43,656 nt of DNA from Tissierellia bacterium (GCA_012799095.1 JAAZLX010000104.1:1-43656); one strand, 5' to 3'; positions 25,913 to 36,189 are shown, counted from the stretch's first letter. Notes: generated by a model from the letters alone, not told the origin. Numbers and translations are program-made.

Positions 25913-26670
25913 TTGTCCCCCCTGATATCTATCACAACAATAGTCGGGCGGTTAAAAAAACGGGGCAGATGATTTCTCATCAGTCCGGGGCTGACGACCA
26001 ACTGTGTCTTGCCAAGAGGATACAACCCCCTGGTAAATTTAGGGAATACTCCTTGCTCGGGAGCGAACACGCCCCGGCCAAATAGTCTCCATTGACCGCC
26101 GTGGGCATGACCGGACACTACAAGATCGGCACCTGAGTTAGCGTAATGCTCAACAAATTGAGGCCGATGGCTCATAACGATATGATAGTCTGAAGTCACC
26201 GGCAGGCCGGAAAGCTGTCGCCTAAACAAGGACATGCTCCGGGCCGGATCAATGATGCCCGAGAGGACAATTGTTTGATCTTTCAGTCTAACAGCCCTTG
26301 TTTTTCCATCCATGAACTCGATCCCATACTCAGCCAGTTGGTTTGGAATAGCGGAGTACCGATCACTTTGGATGTCGTGATTGCCCGACGAATAAAAGAC
26401 CGGAGCGATCGCCGGCAATTGAGGCAACAATTCATCGGTTGCCTGATTGTCCCGAATATCATCGTAAATATCACCCGGCATCAATATCATGTCGGGCCGG
26501 GCTTGTCGGATAAGTTTTATCAAGTCCTGCTGTTTGTGGCCGAAGTTACTGCTGTGGGTATCGCTCAATATACACAAACGAAGGGAGTTGACGATTTTTT
26601 TTGTGTTAATTGTTATGTTCAATCTGTCAATGGGCCGTTTGATACCAAACAACCACATGATCGTCCCCAA
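25909..26670 (-). CDS. Metallophosphoesterase
   Basis: 'LCILSDTHSS', 'MPGDIYDD', 'YSSGNHD', 'MSHRPQF', 'VSGHAHGGQWR'. Confidence 0.9.
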   Translation of the reverse strand: MGTIMWLFGIKRPIDRLNITINTKKIVNSLRLCILSDTHSSNFGHKQQDLIKLIRQARPDMILMPGDIYDDIRDNQATDELLPQLPAIAPVFYSSGNHDIQSDRYSAIPNQLAEYGIEFMDGKTRAVRLKDQTIVLSGIIDPARSMSLFRRQLSGLPVTSDYHIVMSHRPQFVEHYANSGADLVVSGHAHGGQWRLFGRGVFAPEQGVFPKFTRGLYPLGKTQLVVSPGLMRNHLPRFFNRPTIVVIDIRGDK

Positions 26671-26681
26671 AACGAACAGAC

Positions 26682-26900
26682 CTAAAGATGTTCGTTTAAC
26701 AGCTCTCTTAATGCGATCATCTCCTCCCGGGTCAGAGTGATCCCTTTCCCCATTTTGTCATGATCAGGGTCCCAGTCCCGGATATCAAATTTGGCCGGTC
26801 TGTCATTCCAACTGATCACATTCAGTTCTTTCGACCAACCTGACGGTGATTCAGATAAAACACCAATATATTTCTCAATCTGATACGACAATTTGCTCAT
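26682..26900 (-). CDS. YdbC/PC4-family ssDNA-binding protein
   Basis: 'GWSKELNVISWNDRPAKFDIRDWDPDHDKMGKGITLTREE'. Confidence 0.85.
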   Translation of the reverse strand: MSKLSYQIEKYIGVLSESPSGWSKELNVISWNDRPAKFDIRDWDPDHDKMGKGITLTREEMIALRELLNEHL

Positions 26901-27765
26901 GTTTAGCTCCTTGCTGACTTAAAATGATTGCTGCGAACATAATGACACAGCCGATCAATTCCCTTGTGTCCATCGTTTCACGGAGAAGGACCATCCCCGC
27001 AATGACCGCAATCACTGCCTCAAAGCTCATGATCAGCGACGCCGTTGCAGGATTGACTGTCCTCTGTCCTAGTATTTGAAAAGTATAGGCGACTCCAACC
27101 ACAACCACACCTGAAAACAGGATCGGCCCATAGGAGGCCAGAATATTCGGGCCATAAATATCTTCAACAAACAGAGCAACGATCAGGTTGAGGGCTCCTG
27201 CCACAAAAAACTGGATCGATGAAAGCCGGACACCGTCAAGACGTTTTGCAAAATGATCTATCAGCAGGATATGGATCGACCAGAACAAGGATGACACGAC
27301 TGTTATCAAATCGCCAAATTGCATCGTCAGACCCGGCTCGACCGATAAAAGATATAATCCAACGGTGCCGATCAACGCTCCGATCCACTGCAGTTTTGCG
27401 ATCGGTTGTTTGAACATCCTCCCAATCAACGGCACAAATAATATATACAGTGCGGTGATAAAAGCCGATTTGCCAGCAGTAGTATACTGCAATCCGTACT
27501 GTTGAGTGCTGATCGCAAAAAACAAAACCGTTCCAAATAGAATGCCCAGCGGAATCAAGTTCGTATTGTCATGATCATCGGGCAATACACGATCCAGCAA
27601 CAAAAAAACCGGTACTAAGACCGCTGAACCGAGCAATAAGCGAGTTGCGCTGAAAGTAAACGGACCCAGGTGGTTCATCCCAAGTTTTTGCGAAATAAAG
27701 GACAACCCCCAGACGACAGCGGTAATGCTTAATAATATTTCCCCACGAACACCTGACTTCTTCAT
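26875..27765 (-). CDS. EamA/DMT-family transporter
   Basis: 'LLSITAVVWGLSFISQKLGMNHLGPFTFSATRLLLGS', 10-TM pattern. Confidence 0.9.
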   Translation of the reverse strand: MKKSGVRGEILLSITAVVWGLSFISQKLGMNHLGPFTFSATRLLLGSAVLVPVFLLLDRVLPDDHDNTNLIPLGILFGTVLFFAISTQQYGLQYTTAGKSAFITALYILFVPLIGRMFKQPIAKLQWIGALIGTVGLYLLSVEPGLTMQFGDLITVVSSLFWSIHILLIDHFAKRLDGVRLSSIQFFVAGALNLIVALFVEDIYGPNILASYGPILFSGVVVVGVAYTFQILGQRTVNPATASLIMSFEAVIAVIAGMVLLRETMDTRELIGCVIMFAAIILSQQGAKHEQIVVSD

Positions 27766-27798
27766 GTGTTTATTCTATCATATTTGTATCCCGCGGGC

Positions 27799-28443
27799 TT
27801 ACTTAACCGACCTTTTTTTCACCGATTCGATCCATTCCGGCGCATACGTTCCGACACAACCCGGATGAACGACCCTATCATCCCAGGGACCGATTTCTTC
27901 AGCGATTTCCAGAACTTTGGGCAGTAATTCATCATAAGCCAGACCGGTTTCTACCAACAACCGATTCATGCCTTCCTGGATCAGCTTAGGTGCCTGTTTC
28001 ATGTCCCTGCGAATTATTTCTAAATCTTCATCCGAGGTCGGTCCGGTCTGCTTTATCGTGGCAGCCTGATGCATCCAGGCAAAGCGTTCTAACTTATCAC
28101 TCCGCCCCTTCCAGTGATCAAGATCAAGTTCTCGCGTTTTAAGCACTCGAAAAGCCAGCTCATCACTTAGAAGCGGATCAGCTTCTGTCACCCAATTTTC
28201 GATTTCATCCGGACTCAAATCATCAGGTTTGATGATCATCATCGCCAAGAGTCGTTCTTCATACACTCCACCGGACCACAACTGGCGAGCCATGTCAGGC
28301 CGGTGCCCCAGCTTTTTGGCCAACGGGCGGACCTTTCCCAGCGGTGTGCCGATGCTGTCGCTGATTCCACGCTTTTGATTGCTGAGGCGTCGTTTCTCTT
28401 CCGCCTGAGAGCGGATGGTCTGTCTTACTTGTTCTATCGTCAT
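27799..28443 (-). CDS. DNA alkylation repair (AlkD-like) protein
   Basis: 'VRPLAKKLGHRPDMARQLWSGGVYEERLLAMMII...LDHWKGRSDKLERFAWMHQ'. Confidence 0.8.
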   Translation of the reverse strand: MTIEQVRQTIRSQAEEKRRLSNQKRGISDSIGTPLGKVRPLAKKLGHRPDMARQLWSGGVYEERLLAMMIIKPDDLSPDEIENWVTEADPLLSDELAFRVLKTRELDLDHWKGRSDKLERFAWMHQAATIKQTGPTSDEDLEIIRRDMKQAPKLIQEGMNRLLVETGLAYDELLPKVLEIAEEIGPWDDRVVHPGCVGTYAPEWIESVKKRSVK

Positions 28444-28484
28444 ATAATTCCTCTTTGTGCTAAAATGTCCTTAAGGAGGGCTTG

Positions 28485-28670
28485 ATGAAAAAATTGGATC
28501 GCAGTCTAAGCTTCACCCTAATGGGGCTGGTGGCGTTAATCGTTTATCAGTTTCTATCAAAAGATCCGAATACACCGATGACCCTTAAGCTATCCCTGGG
28601 TACATTGGCGGTATTTTTGTTTGTGATGGCTATCATGGGTTATCTCCGGAAACGTAAACCACCAAAATAA
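28485..28670 (+). CDS. Small two-TM membrane protein
   Basis: MKKLDRSLSFTLMGLVALIVYQFLS...LGTLAVFLFVMAIMGYLRKRKPPK with RBS 'aaggaggg'. Confidence 0.7.
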   Translation: MKKLDRSLSFTLMGLVALIVYQFLSKDPNTPMTLKLSLGTLAVFLFVMAIMGYLRKRKPPK

Positions 28671-28710
28671 GTATCACTTACTTATGCTATTTTCCACCAT
28701 AAGTATTCCG

Positions 28711-28736
28711 ACCGGTCGTTTATGCCGGTTTTTTTG
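28711..28736 (+). terminator. Rho-independent terminator
   Basis: ACCGGtcgtttatgCCGGTTTTTTT. Confidence 0.65.
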
Positions 28737-28744
28737 TTGACAAA

Positions 28745-29215
28745 TTATTTTCCACTTGATGCTACTGCAGCATCTATCCCCAGCACAACGGACAGGACAG
28801 GCAACTCATCGATCGGATCATCAATGTCGACTTCATAACTGTCACCCCAACTCATCCATTTTTTATTGATCGTAGCGATCTGCCTTGAATCAGAAGAAAT
28901 CGTATAGTCGAGTCCCATAAAATTACCCTCTACCAACCAGCCCGGCCCTTCGATTTCATAGCGAGGCCTCAAACTGAACCTGCTCCTGATGGTGGCAAAT
29001 TGCTTTCCTTTATAATAGACCGCATATGTCGGTAGCCAGTTCCACAGCTCCTGTTTTACCGTGACGACTTCTTCACCGGCTTCATCATAAACATGCAGCC
29101 GCTTGGCCATGGTAAACAGTTCTCCCTCAGCCCAGTATTTCGGATTTCCAGACGCATCATAGATGCTAAAACGGTCGGCAAAAGAGAACGCCTTTTGTTT
29201 AATATATAATTTCAT
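28745..29215 (-). CDS. LURP-one-related (tubby-like) family protein
   Basis: 'MKLYIKQKAFSFADRFSIYDASGNPKYWAEGELFTMAKRLHVYDEAGEEVVTVKQEL'. Confidence 0.85.
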   Translation of the reverse strand: MKLYIKQKAFSFADRFSIYDASGNPKYWAEGELFTMAKRLHVYDEAGEEVVTVKQELWNWLPTYAVYYKGKQFATIRSRFSLRPRYEIEGPGWLVEGNFMGLDYTISSDSRQIATINKKWMSWGDSYEVDIDDPIDELPVLSVVLGIDAAVASSGK

Positions 29216-29282
29216 CCTTCCTCCCTAGGTTATTGTTGCCCAAAGGAGGTATAATTAAACCGATACACAAAGGGGGAAATGA

Positions 29283-30956
29283 ATGAAACAGAACATTAAT
29301 CTGGAAGATATCATCAAAAAGATGATGGATAGAAAAAAGCCCGGTTTTGAAAAAGTCGATGAAACCGGTAAATCGGAACCATTGTCGAAATGGGGCATCA
29401 GCAGTTGGTGGATCGGTTTGATTACTGCTGTCATTATGCTGATTTACTTTTTTGTCGCTTTGCCGGCGATCAATCCAATGAGCATGGAGTTCTACACCTT
29501 CTTCATCCTGGCATTGGTCATCTTTAATTTCCTGAACCTGATCATCGGAAAAGATCACAAAAGTTTCTTTGCCGGGATCGGTGGCATACTACTTATCGTA
29601 TTGATCGTGATACCGATCATACTATCCTTGTTTAGTGGACCCTTCTTTCACGCCAAACGGTACGCCTCGTTAATTGATGTCCAACCCGGCACTTTTTCGG
29701 AAGATGTCAGCCGCATCAGTATGGATCAGATCCCGATCGTTGACCGTGAAGCTGCCGTTGTTCTTGGTGAAAAACAAATGGGTCAAGTGGGTGAACTGGT
29801 CAGCCAGTTTGACATCGCCACCGATTATTCCCAAATCAATCTGGCAGGCAAACCGATACGGATCTCGCCGCTGAAGTATTATGACCTGATCAAATATCTT
29901 GGTAACTTCCGCAACGGGATCCAACACTATATCAGTGTTGACATGACGAGTCAGGAAGCAAATCTCAACCTGCTAGAGCGTCCCATCTTCTATTCCAATT
30001 CCGATTACCTGATGAGAAATATTAGACGTCATATCCGCTTCCAATACCCATTTGACATGTTTGGCGAGATGAACTTTGAGCTGGACGACAATGGTGATGC
30101 CTACTATATCACGCCGGTTTTGACCAAACGGATCTTCTTCTTCGGCGGCCTCGATGTCAAAGGTGTGATCATTACTGATGCCAATACGGGAGAGAGCACC
30201 AAGTATGGTATCGATGAGGCTCCTGAATGGGTCGACCGGGTGTTCCCCTCTGAACTGATGATAAGGCAGCTCGACTGGAGAGGACTCTATTCCAATGGTT
30301 TTATCAACTCGGTTTTTGGTCAGAGAAATGTTACCTCAACAACGGATGGCTACAATTATATTTCGATCGGAACCGATATTTTTATGGTGACCGGTGTAAC
30401 CTCTGTCAGGAGCGATACCTCAAACCTCGGTTTTTACTATGTCAATCTCCGGACAAAGGAAACCAAGATGTATTCTGTCCCATCAGCGACAGAGTATGCC
30501 GCGATGGATTCGGCTCAGGGTAAGGTGCAGGAAAAAGACTACCATTCCGCCTTCCCCGTGGTGTTAAACCTGACAAATCGGCCGGTCTACTTCGTCGGAC
30601 TCAAAGACGATGCCTCGATCGCTAAGATGTTTGCCATTGTCGATGCCCAGCGTTTCGAAAATGTATACATCGGCAATACCCCGCAAGAAGCAGTCAACAG
30701 CTATCTGCTGGCGAATGCAGCAGACCCTGAGCCGGTGGGTGAAACACTGGAAGTCACGATCACAATCGAAGAGATGAAACAGGTCGTTATCGACGGTAAC
30801 ACGATATACTTTATCAAAGCAGAAGATGATGACATCATCTATGTTGCTACCGCTAAATCCCTGGGAGCGAAAGCCGTATTTCTTGAAGTCGGTGATACGA
30901 TCAAGGTGGCCGGTAATCAACAGGAAACACAGTTTGATATCTTAGACATCAAATAA
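29283..30956 (+). CDS. Conserved membrane protein with large extracytoplasmic region, function unknown
   Basis: 557 aa; about three N-terminal TMs (29400-29640) then a long soluble domain; RBS 'aaagggggaa'. Confidence 0.75.
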   Translation: MKQNINLEDIIKKMMDRKKPGFEKVDETGKSEPLSKWGISSWWIGLITAVIMLIYFFVALPAINPMSMEFYTFFILALVIFNFLNLIIGKDHKSFFAGIGGILLIVLIVIPIILSLFSGPFFHAKRYASLIDVQPGTFSEDVSRISMDQIPIVDREAAVVLGEKQMGQVGELVSQFDIATDYSQINLAGKPIRISPLKYYDLIKYLGNFRNGIQHYISVDMTSQEANLNLLERPIFYSNSDYLMRNIRRHIRFQYPFDMFGEMNFELDDNGDAYYITPVLTKRIFFFGGLDVKGVIITDANTGESTKYGIDEAPEWVDRVFPSELMIRQLDWRGLYSNGFINSVFGQRNVTSTTDGYNYISIGTDIFMVTGVTSVRSDTSNLGFYYVNLRTKETKMYSVPSATEYAAMDSAQGKVQEKDYHSAFPVVLNLTNRPVYFVGLKDDASIAKMFAIVDAQRFENVYIGNTPQEAVNSYLLANAADPEPVGETLEVTITIEEMKQVVIDGNTIYFIKAEDDDIIYVATAKSLGAKAVFLEVGDTIKVAGNQQETQFDILDIK

Positions 30957-30960
30957 GATT

Positions 30961-30985
30961 AGCCCCTCTTCGGAGGGGCCTTCCT
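30961..30985 (+). terminator. Terminator of the 557-aa membrane protein gene
   Basis: GCCCCTCttcgGAGGGGCcttccttttgg. Confidence 0.7.
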
Positions 30986-31004
30986 TTTGGAGTTGTTTCT
31001 CACA

Positions 31005-31030
31005 AGAAAAAACAGCCCCGAAGGGCTGTC
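31005..31030 (-). terminator. Terminator of the ferritin-like gene
   Basis: Minus strand ACAGCCCttcGGGGCTGTTTTTT. Confidence 0.75.
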
Positions 31031-31040
31031 TGGATGAGAC

Positions 31041-31526
31041 TTAGAGCAGAATATAACCGATCTCTGCCTCCTTCTTACGATCAAGTACCATTTGAAGATG
31101 GTTTTGTTCTTCTTCAAGCAAGATCGTCACCTGGTCTTTGGCAAAATCAGGAAACAGTCGACTGAGTTCAAACACATACTGGATGGCTTCTCGTTCTACT
31201 CGTTCAGCGACGTCGAGCACCTGATGCTTACTTTTGACGCCTTTGATATCGTCGATCAACTTACCTTCAGCATCAAACGATGTGCCTTCGATCAGGCTTT
31301 GGACATATGCAACATCCTTTGGATCGGTCAACGTCATTTCTTCATCCTGAGCCTGATCACCCAGTGCCTTATATATCTTGGCGTGGCGATATTCATCTTT
31401 AGCCATATTCTCAAAGAATACACCATACTGTTTTTTGACATCATCAGAGATGTTGTCATATAATTTGCCGACATTGTTTTCAAAAACAACAATAGCATCA
31501 AATAACTCTTTGACAGTAGTTACCAT
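31041..31526 (-). CDS. Ferritin-like/rubrerythrin-family diiron protein (start set at MVTTVKE)
   Basis: 'YGVFFENMAKDEYRHAKIYKAL...VEREAIQYVFELSRLFPD...LLEEEQNHLQMV' Glu/His pattern. Confidence 0.8.
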   Translation of the reverse strand: MVTTVKELFDAIVVFENNVGKLYDNISDDVKKQYGVFFENMAKDEYRHAKIYKALGDQAQDEEMTLTDPKDVAYVQSLIEGTSFDAEGKLIDDIKGVKSKHQVLDVAERVEREAIQYVFELSRLFPDFAKDQVTILLEEEQNHLQMVLDRKKEAEIGYILL

Positions 31527-31607
31527 GAAGTACCTCCTTCTTGGTCTATTGGCCCCTCTTTGCCCTGCGCCGGGATTTAGTCCGAGAATAGACATTGGAG
31601 CAAATCA

Positions 31608-31898
31608 TCAGGTCAGCCTCAGATCACCCGCTACCAGGTGGGCTTGGCCGAAAAGTTTCTTCTGAAGATCGATCCTGATCACATTCCCCCGAAACTCCAT
31701 CGGCTCAAAGACAAAGATGGTGATCCCATCCACCAGGTATTTGTCATACAGTTCCGGCTTGATTTGAGGTGGTGCTTCAAGCACTGTAGCTACCGATACC
31801 GGAAGACAGGTGCCAAAACTATCCAGATCAACGGTAATTACGTCGATCTGTTTTTTCTTTAAGTAATGTAATGCCTTATGTGTTAGCTGGAGTTTCAC
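31608..31898 (-). CDS. Small HesB/IscA-like 'CC/Se motif'-type protein, divergent
   Basis: 'LTHKALHYLKKKQIDVITVDLDSFGTCLPVSV...YDKYLVDGITIFVFEPM...IRIDLQKKLFGQAHLVAGD'. Confidence 0.45.
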   Translation of the reverse strand: MKLQLTHKALHYLKKKQIDVITVDLDSFGTCLPVSVATVLEAPPQIKPELYDKYLVDGITIFVFEPMEFRGNVIRIDLQKKLFGQAHLVAGDLRLT

Positions 31899-33507
31899 TG
31901 CGCAAATGCTTCCAGGTCCGATAGATCAATACAATCGCCAGGATGATGAGTGCAATTGCTATGATCAGCAGAGGCACGCTTCCTTCCTCGCCTGCCATGA
32001 GCAGACTGGTATGATTGTAAATCAACAATGCCAGGGCCGACAGAGTGGCAGCAAACATAAATATCATCGGTAAGATGATCATTTTATGATTTCTACCTTT
32101 ACTCTTGAGCCACATAGCAACCGCCAACAGTGCCATGGCTGCCAGCAACTGATTAGCGGAACCGAATATCGGCCAAACCACCGCATAACCACTCCAACCG
32201 AGCAGGCCTCCCATCAGAACAGTAATTGTGGTAGCAACATACATGTTAGAAATTATGGGTGTCTGGCCGGTTTCAACTTGTTCTTCCGTCAAAAAGAATT
32301 CCTGGAAGATATAGCGCCCTATCCGGGTTGCCGTGTCGAGTGAAGTCAGGGCAAATGCACTGATGGCCAGAGCTACAAAGGTTTTACCGAATTCAAACGG
32401 TATCCCGATCGTTGCCATAAAGGTCGCCAAACCGGTCGAAAAGACATTGTTCGGCGTGCCCTTCATCAGTTCAGCATATTCCGGTTGGGTCAGATAGGCA
32501 GCTGAAATCAGGGCTACTACAGCCAACATGCCTTCGATCAGCATCGCACCATATCCGACAAGCTTAATATCCTTCTCGGAATCGACTTGCTTGGAAGTGG
32601 TACCTGAAGCAACCAACGAGTGGAAGCCCGAAATCGCTCCACAAGCAATCGTAATAAACAGCATCGGGAACAGGAAGTTGTTCTTTGATGGCATGAACGA
32701 AGTGAATCCCTCTAATTGCAGGTTGGGCCGATAGACTATGATCCCGATCACAGCAAATATGATCATTGCATAGAGCAGGAAAGAATTTAGATAATCTCTC
32801 GGTTGTAACAAGATCCAGACCGGAACAGTCGAGGCGACCCAAATGTAGGCCATGATGATCATATACCATGTTCCACGGCCGGCTATGATCGGCCACCATT
32901 GTCCTGCCAAAATACAGAAAAACAGTGCCGCCACACCGACGATCGTGGTCAACCACAAGGGAAGCTTAGTTTGGGAGTTGACGAGTCCGAAAATTACCGC
33001 TAACACAATAAACAAGAGTGATGTCGTAGCGACTGATGGAATGGTGACAAAGCTGGTAACGATGATATTTGCAAAGGCGGCTATTACCAAAAGTAATGTC
33101 AACCAGCTAAAAATATCAAATAGTTTCTTTTCAGTATCCCCAACGGTTTTATTGATGATAAAACCAATCGATTTACCTCTCTCGCGAACCGAGGTAAACA
33201 GTGAGCCGAAGTCATGGACACCACCTACAAAAATACTTCCAATAACAACCCACAGGAAAACCGGTACCCAACCGAATACGGCTGCAGTGATCGGACCAAC
33301 GATCGGTCCGGCACCTGCGATCGATGCAAAGTGGTGACCGAGTAGTACGGCCGGCCTAGCCGGCATATAGTCGATTCCGTCATTCATGGTATGGGCCGGA
33401 GTGGTACGGGATGGATCTACCCCCCATTCTTTGGCTAACCATGAGCCATAAGTAAGATATGCAATAATAAAGATTACCAAGGCAATCAATACCAGCACAA
33501 TTGCCAT
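31876..33507 (-). CDS. cstA: Carbon starvation protein CstA family peptide/pyruvate transporter
   Basis: 'GHHFASIAGAGPIVGPITAAVFGWVPVFLWVVIGSIFVGGVHDFGSLF' hallmark. Confidence 0.93.
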   Translation of the reverse strand: MAIVLVLIALVIFIIAYLTYGSWLAKEWGVDPSRTTPAHTMNDGIDYMPARPAVLLGHHFASIAGAGPIVGPITAAVFGWVPVFLWVVIGSIFVGGVHDFGSLFTSVRERGKSIGFIINKTVGDTEKKLFDIFSWLTLLLVIAAFANIIVTSFVTIPSVATTSLLFIVLAVIFGLVNSQTKLPLWLTTIVGVAALFFCILAGQWWPIIAGRGTWYMIIMAYIWVASTVPVWILLQPRDYLNSFLLYAMIIFAVIGIIVYRPNLQLEGFTSFMPSKNNFLFPMLFITIACGAISGFHSLVASGTTSKQVDSEKDIKLVGYGAMLIEGMLAVVALISAAYLTQPEYAELMKGTPNNVFSTGLATFMATIGIPFEFGKTFVALAISAFALTSLDTATRIGRYIFQEFFLTEEQVETGQTPIISNMYVATTITVLMGGLLGWSGYAVVWPIFGSANQLLAAMALLAVAMWLKSKGRNHKMIILPMIFMFAATLSALALLIYNHTSLLMAGEEGSVPLLIIAIALIILAIVLIYRTWKHLRSETPANT

Positions 33508-33516
33508 AATCGCCTC

Positions 33517-34017
33517 CTACTGTGTTTGAACATCCAAAAATCGATATGGTTTTTGTTTTCGATGTTTTGAAAACACGATTTTCCCGGTAGTATCAACCAA
33601 TACAAGACCGATATGAACCCATCCATTGAAGCCCAGTTTAAACATCTTACGGAATATATACTTCTGAACATATTCTGCTACCTCCGGTCGGTTTTCTTTG
33701 ACATGAAAAATCACCGTATGATCACTTGACATATGATCCTGGTCCGGCTCGGTAGATTGCACAATATGATCTGTCAGTCGCTCCATGAAATTTTTAAGTT
33801 GGTCCAGTGAAAGTGACTCCTGTTGGATCAGATAAAAATACTCAAATGTATTAAAACGATATTGGACATTTTTTTTAAGTAGGACATAACGCTCTGTCGT
33901 TTTCTTAAATGAGGCCATCATGTCAATTTGTAAATCATCCAGTGTGATGTCGCGGTACAAATCAAAATTTGAGAATAACCTGGCGCTCAATCGTTCCCTA
34001 TAATCTTCAAATTGCAC
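33517..34017 (-). CDS. Hypothetical protein (166 aa)
   Basis: Complete ORF upstream of cstA on the same strand, preceded by an AT-rich intergenic region. Confidence 0.65.
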   Translation of the reverse strand: MQFEDYRERLSARLFSNFDLYRDITLDDLQIDMMASFKKTTERYVLLKKNVQYRFNTFEYFYLIQQESLSLDQLKNFMERLTDHIVQSTEPDQDHMSSDHTVIFHVKENRPEVAEYVQKYIFRKMFKLGFNGWVHIGLVLVDTTGKIVFSKHRKQKPYRFLDVQTQ

Positions 34018-34182
34018 GTTTATCTCCTACATCTCAAACTATATTAAGATATGAATATTCCTTACCATTTGATTTTTATGCGTTAACTAATTAATTCTTA
34101 TTAATAATATTGTATCCCTGGTAAAGTTAATTTACAAGTTAATATCGTAATAATTGTGAAGATTTTACCAATTTTTACACAA

Positions 34183-34215
34183 AAAAGACCTGGTTCCAAT
34201 GGAAACAGGCCTTTG
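34183..34215 (-). terminator. Terminator of mutM
   Basis: Minus strand GGCCTGTTTCC-att-GGAACCAGGTCTTTTTT. Confidence 0.75.
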
Positions 34216-34220
34216 TGTAA

Positions 34221-35042
34221 CTAGATCTGGCATATCGGACAACTGTGTGTGCCTCGCTGGGCAACTTTTGTTTTTTCAATCACAGAACCGCATACCTTGC
34301 ATTGCCGTCCCTGTCTGCCATACACATAGGGGTCATCCAGATAGTCGCCTTTTGAGCCATCGACTGCCAGATAATTCTGTCGACTGGAGCCACCCAGATC
34401 GATCGATTGTTGTAAGACAGATCGGATATGCAGATGCAAGCGTTTAAACTCTTCATCAGTCAATGTAGCTGTCAGTCTTGCCGGTTGGATCCCCGCCAGG
34501 AACAACGCTTCATCGGTGTAAATATTTCCCATGCCTGCCAGGACAGACTGATTAAGAAGTGTCGCCTTGATACTGGTACGTTTGTGTTTCATGGCCCGAT
34601 CTCGTAACACCTGCCAAGTAAAATCTCTGTTCAAAGGTTCCGGTCCGAGTCGCTGTATCAATGGCAATCGGTCGATTTCAGTTTGATCGATCAGAATCAT
34701 CCATCCAAACTTACGCTGGTCATTGAAATAAAGCTTCGTCCCATCACTGAATGTCATGATCACTCTGGTTGTTGAGTCAGGAAAAATATCCAAATTGTAG
34801 ATCAGCTGACCGGTCATTTTAAGATGTACCAGGATTGCCCAGCCGGTATTTAGATCCATCCGGATGATTTTTGCCCGACGACTGACATTTGTGATGGTTG
34901 CACCTAACAGATGGTCGTCGACTGTTTGCAAAGAATTGGGGAAACTCTTGGGCCAGTCATGCTCGACTTGCACGACTGTTTTACCGACAACGACGGATTG
35001 AAGACCACTCGCGACTGTTTGGACTTCAGGTAGTTCGGGCAT
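34221..35042 (-). CDS. mutM: Formamidopyrimidine-DNA glycosylase
   Basis: 'MPELPEVQTVASGL', 'QSVLAGMGNIYTDEALF', C-terminal zinc finger 'CKVCGSVIEKTKVAQRGTHSCPICQ'. Confidence 0.95.
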   Translation of the reverse strand: MPELPEVQTVASGLQSVVVGKTVVQVEHDWPKSFPNSLQTVDDHLLGATITNVSRRAKIIRMDLNTGWAILVHLKMTGQLIYNLDIFPDSTTRVIMTFSDGTKLYFNDQRKFGWMILIDQTEIDRLPLIQRLGPEPLNRDFTWQVLRDRAMKHKRTSIKATLLNQSVLAGMGNIYTDEALFLAGIQPARLTATLTDEEFKRLHLHIRSVLQQSIDLGGSSRQNYLAVDGSKGDYLDDPYVYGRQGRQCKVCGSVIEKTKVAQRGTHSCPICQI

Positions 35043-35052
35043 AATGTCTCCT

Positions 35053-36123
35053 TTAGTAGCGCAACGTAGCAGCTATATTATCATCGACTTTATCATCGCT
35101 CAATATGATCACATCACCACCGGAGCCAATCACTCGATCGATGATATTGTTGAGTTGGCCACGGTCGTCCGGCTCATAATCACTATTGATGAACAAGGTG
35201 CTGATCCGGTGTTGTTCGGCTTGTTCCGATACTTTTTCGATCCCGGCAACTGTTTTGTCCTGAGAAGTCAAGTAACCGAATTCTTCCAACTGCTTTTTGA
35301 TCCGCTCCCGATAACGCGGCCGTAAAATCTCACGAAGCCTCTCGGGCTGTTGTTGCTGTTCAATCGATTCGAAAGGTTGGTCGATCGATTGTTCAGTATA
35401 GAAGTCACCTTTTGCCAGGCTCTTATATTCAGCTACGTTTTCTGTTGTTCCTGCGATGATCACCGGCGTGTCTTTGGTGATATATTTTCTCAATTGCTCA
35501 TCGATATAACGGAAATATTTGATCCGGTCTTTTTCCACCAGTTCAGGCTTGGCTTTGTTTCCATGCATAACTGACAGATCGGCCCGGGTGCCACCGGCAT
35601 GCATTCTCGGTTCTGCGTCCAAATCATCGTACAGTTCCGGAAAGCTCTTAATTAAGTCTTCCTCTTCAACTTGTTCCGCACCATTTTGATTCACCCGATA
35701 GAGATTCACCCTGTCACGTCCAATATCGACCAGGTAACCGGAATAGATCGTGTCATAATAGCGCAGTAGCGGTATCAGGTCAAAATGTTTTCCGGTTACT
35801 ACTTTTCCGGGAATCGATTGTTCCAGTCGAAAGGTCTCCACACCGGTCTCATCAGCTAATATAGCCAATGCATCCGTCGAGTGGATCCAGAAATCGGGAT
35901 CCTCATTCAATTGTTCGAGAGATTCGATCAGCGGTTGCCACTGACGCCTGTTATAGTTCTGTTCCAACTCCCGCTCCGCTTGTTGGACGTAATTCTTAAA
36001 TAAGATAGGATCCTGTTTTGCATCAGGCATAGAGCGGTGGGTTGGCATGTAAATCGACACTTTAGGCGAACCTTCAATAATATGCTCACTGAGATACTTG
36101 TGCAGTTTAAAGGTTTGCTTCAT
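35053..36123 (-). CDS. baeRF-family (bacterial archaeo-eukaryotic release factor-like) protein (start set at MKQTFKL)
   Basis: 'PKVSIYMPTHRSMPDAKQDPILFKNYVQQAERELE...FWIHSTDALAILADE'; RBS 'aggaggtaaaa'. Confidence 0.75.
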   Translation of the reverse strand: MKQTFKLHKYLSEHIIEGSPKVSIYMPTHRSMPDAKQDPILFKNYVQQAERELEQNYNRRQWQPLIESLEQLNEDPDFWIHSTDALAILADETGVETFRLEQSIPGKVVTGKHFDLIPLLRYYDTIYSGYLVDIGRDRVNLYRVNQNGAEQVEEEDLIKSFPELYDDLDAEPRMHAGGTRADLSVMHGNKAKPELVEKDRIKYFRYIDEQLRKYITKDTPVIIAGTTENVAEYKSLAKGDFYTEQSIDQPFESIEQQQQPERLREILRPRYRERIKKQLEEFGYLTSQDKTVAGIEKVSEQAEQHRISTLFINSDYEPDDRGQLNNIIDRVIGSGGDVIILSDDKVDDNIAATLRY

Positions 36124-36189
36124 TTTTACCTCCTGAGTTGACTGATACTTACTATCAGTCTTTCTTGAGTGTTGAACGTCATCTCCCAT

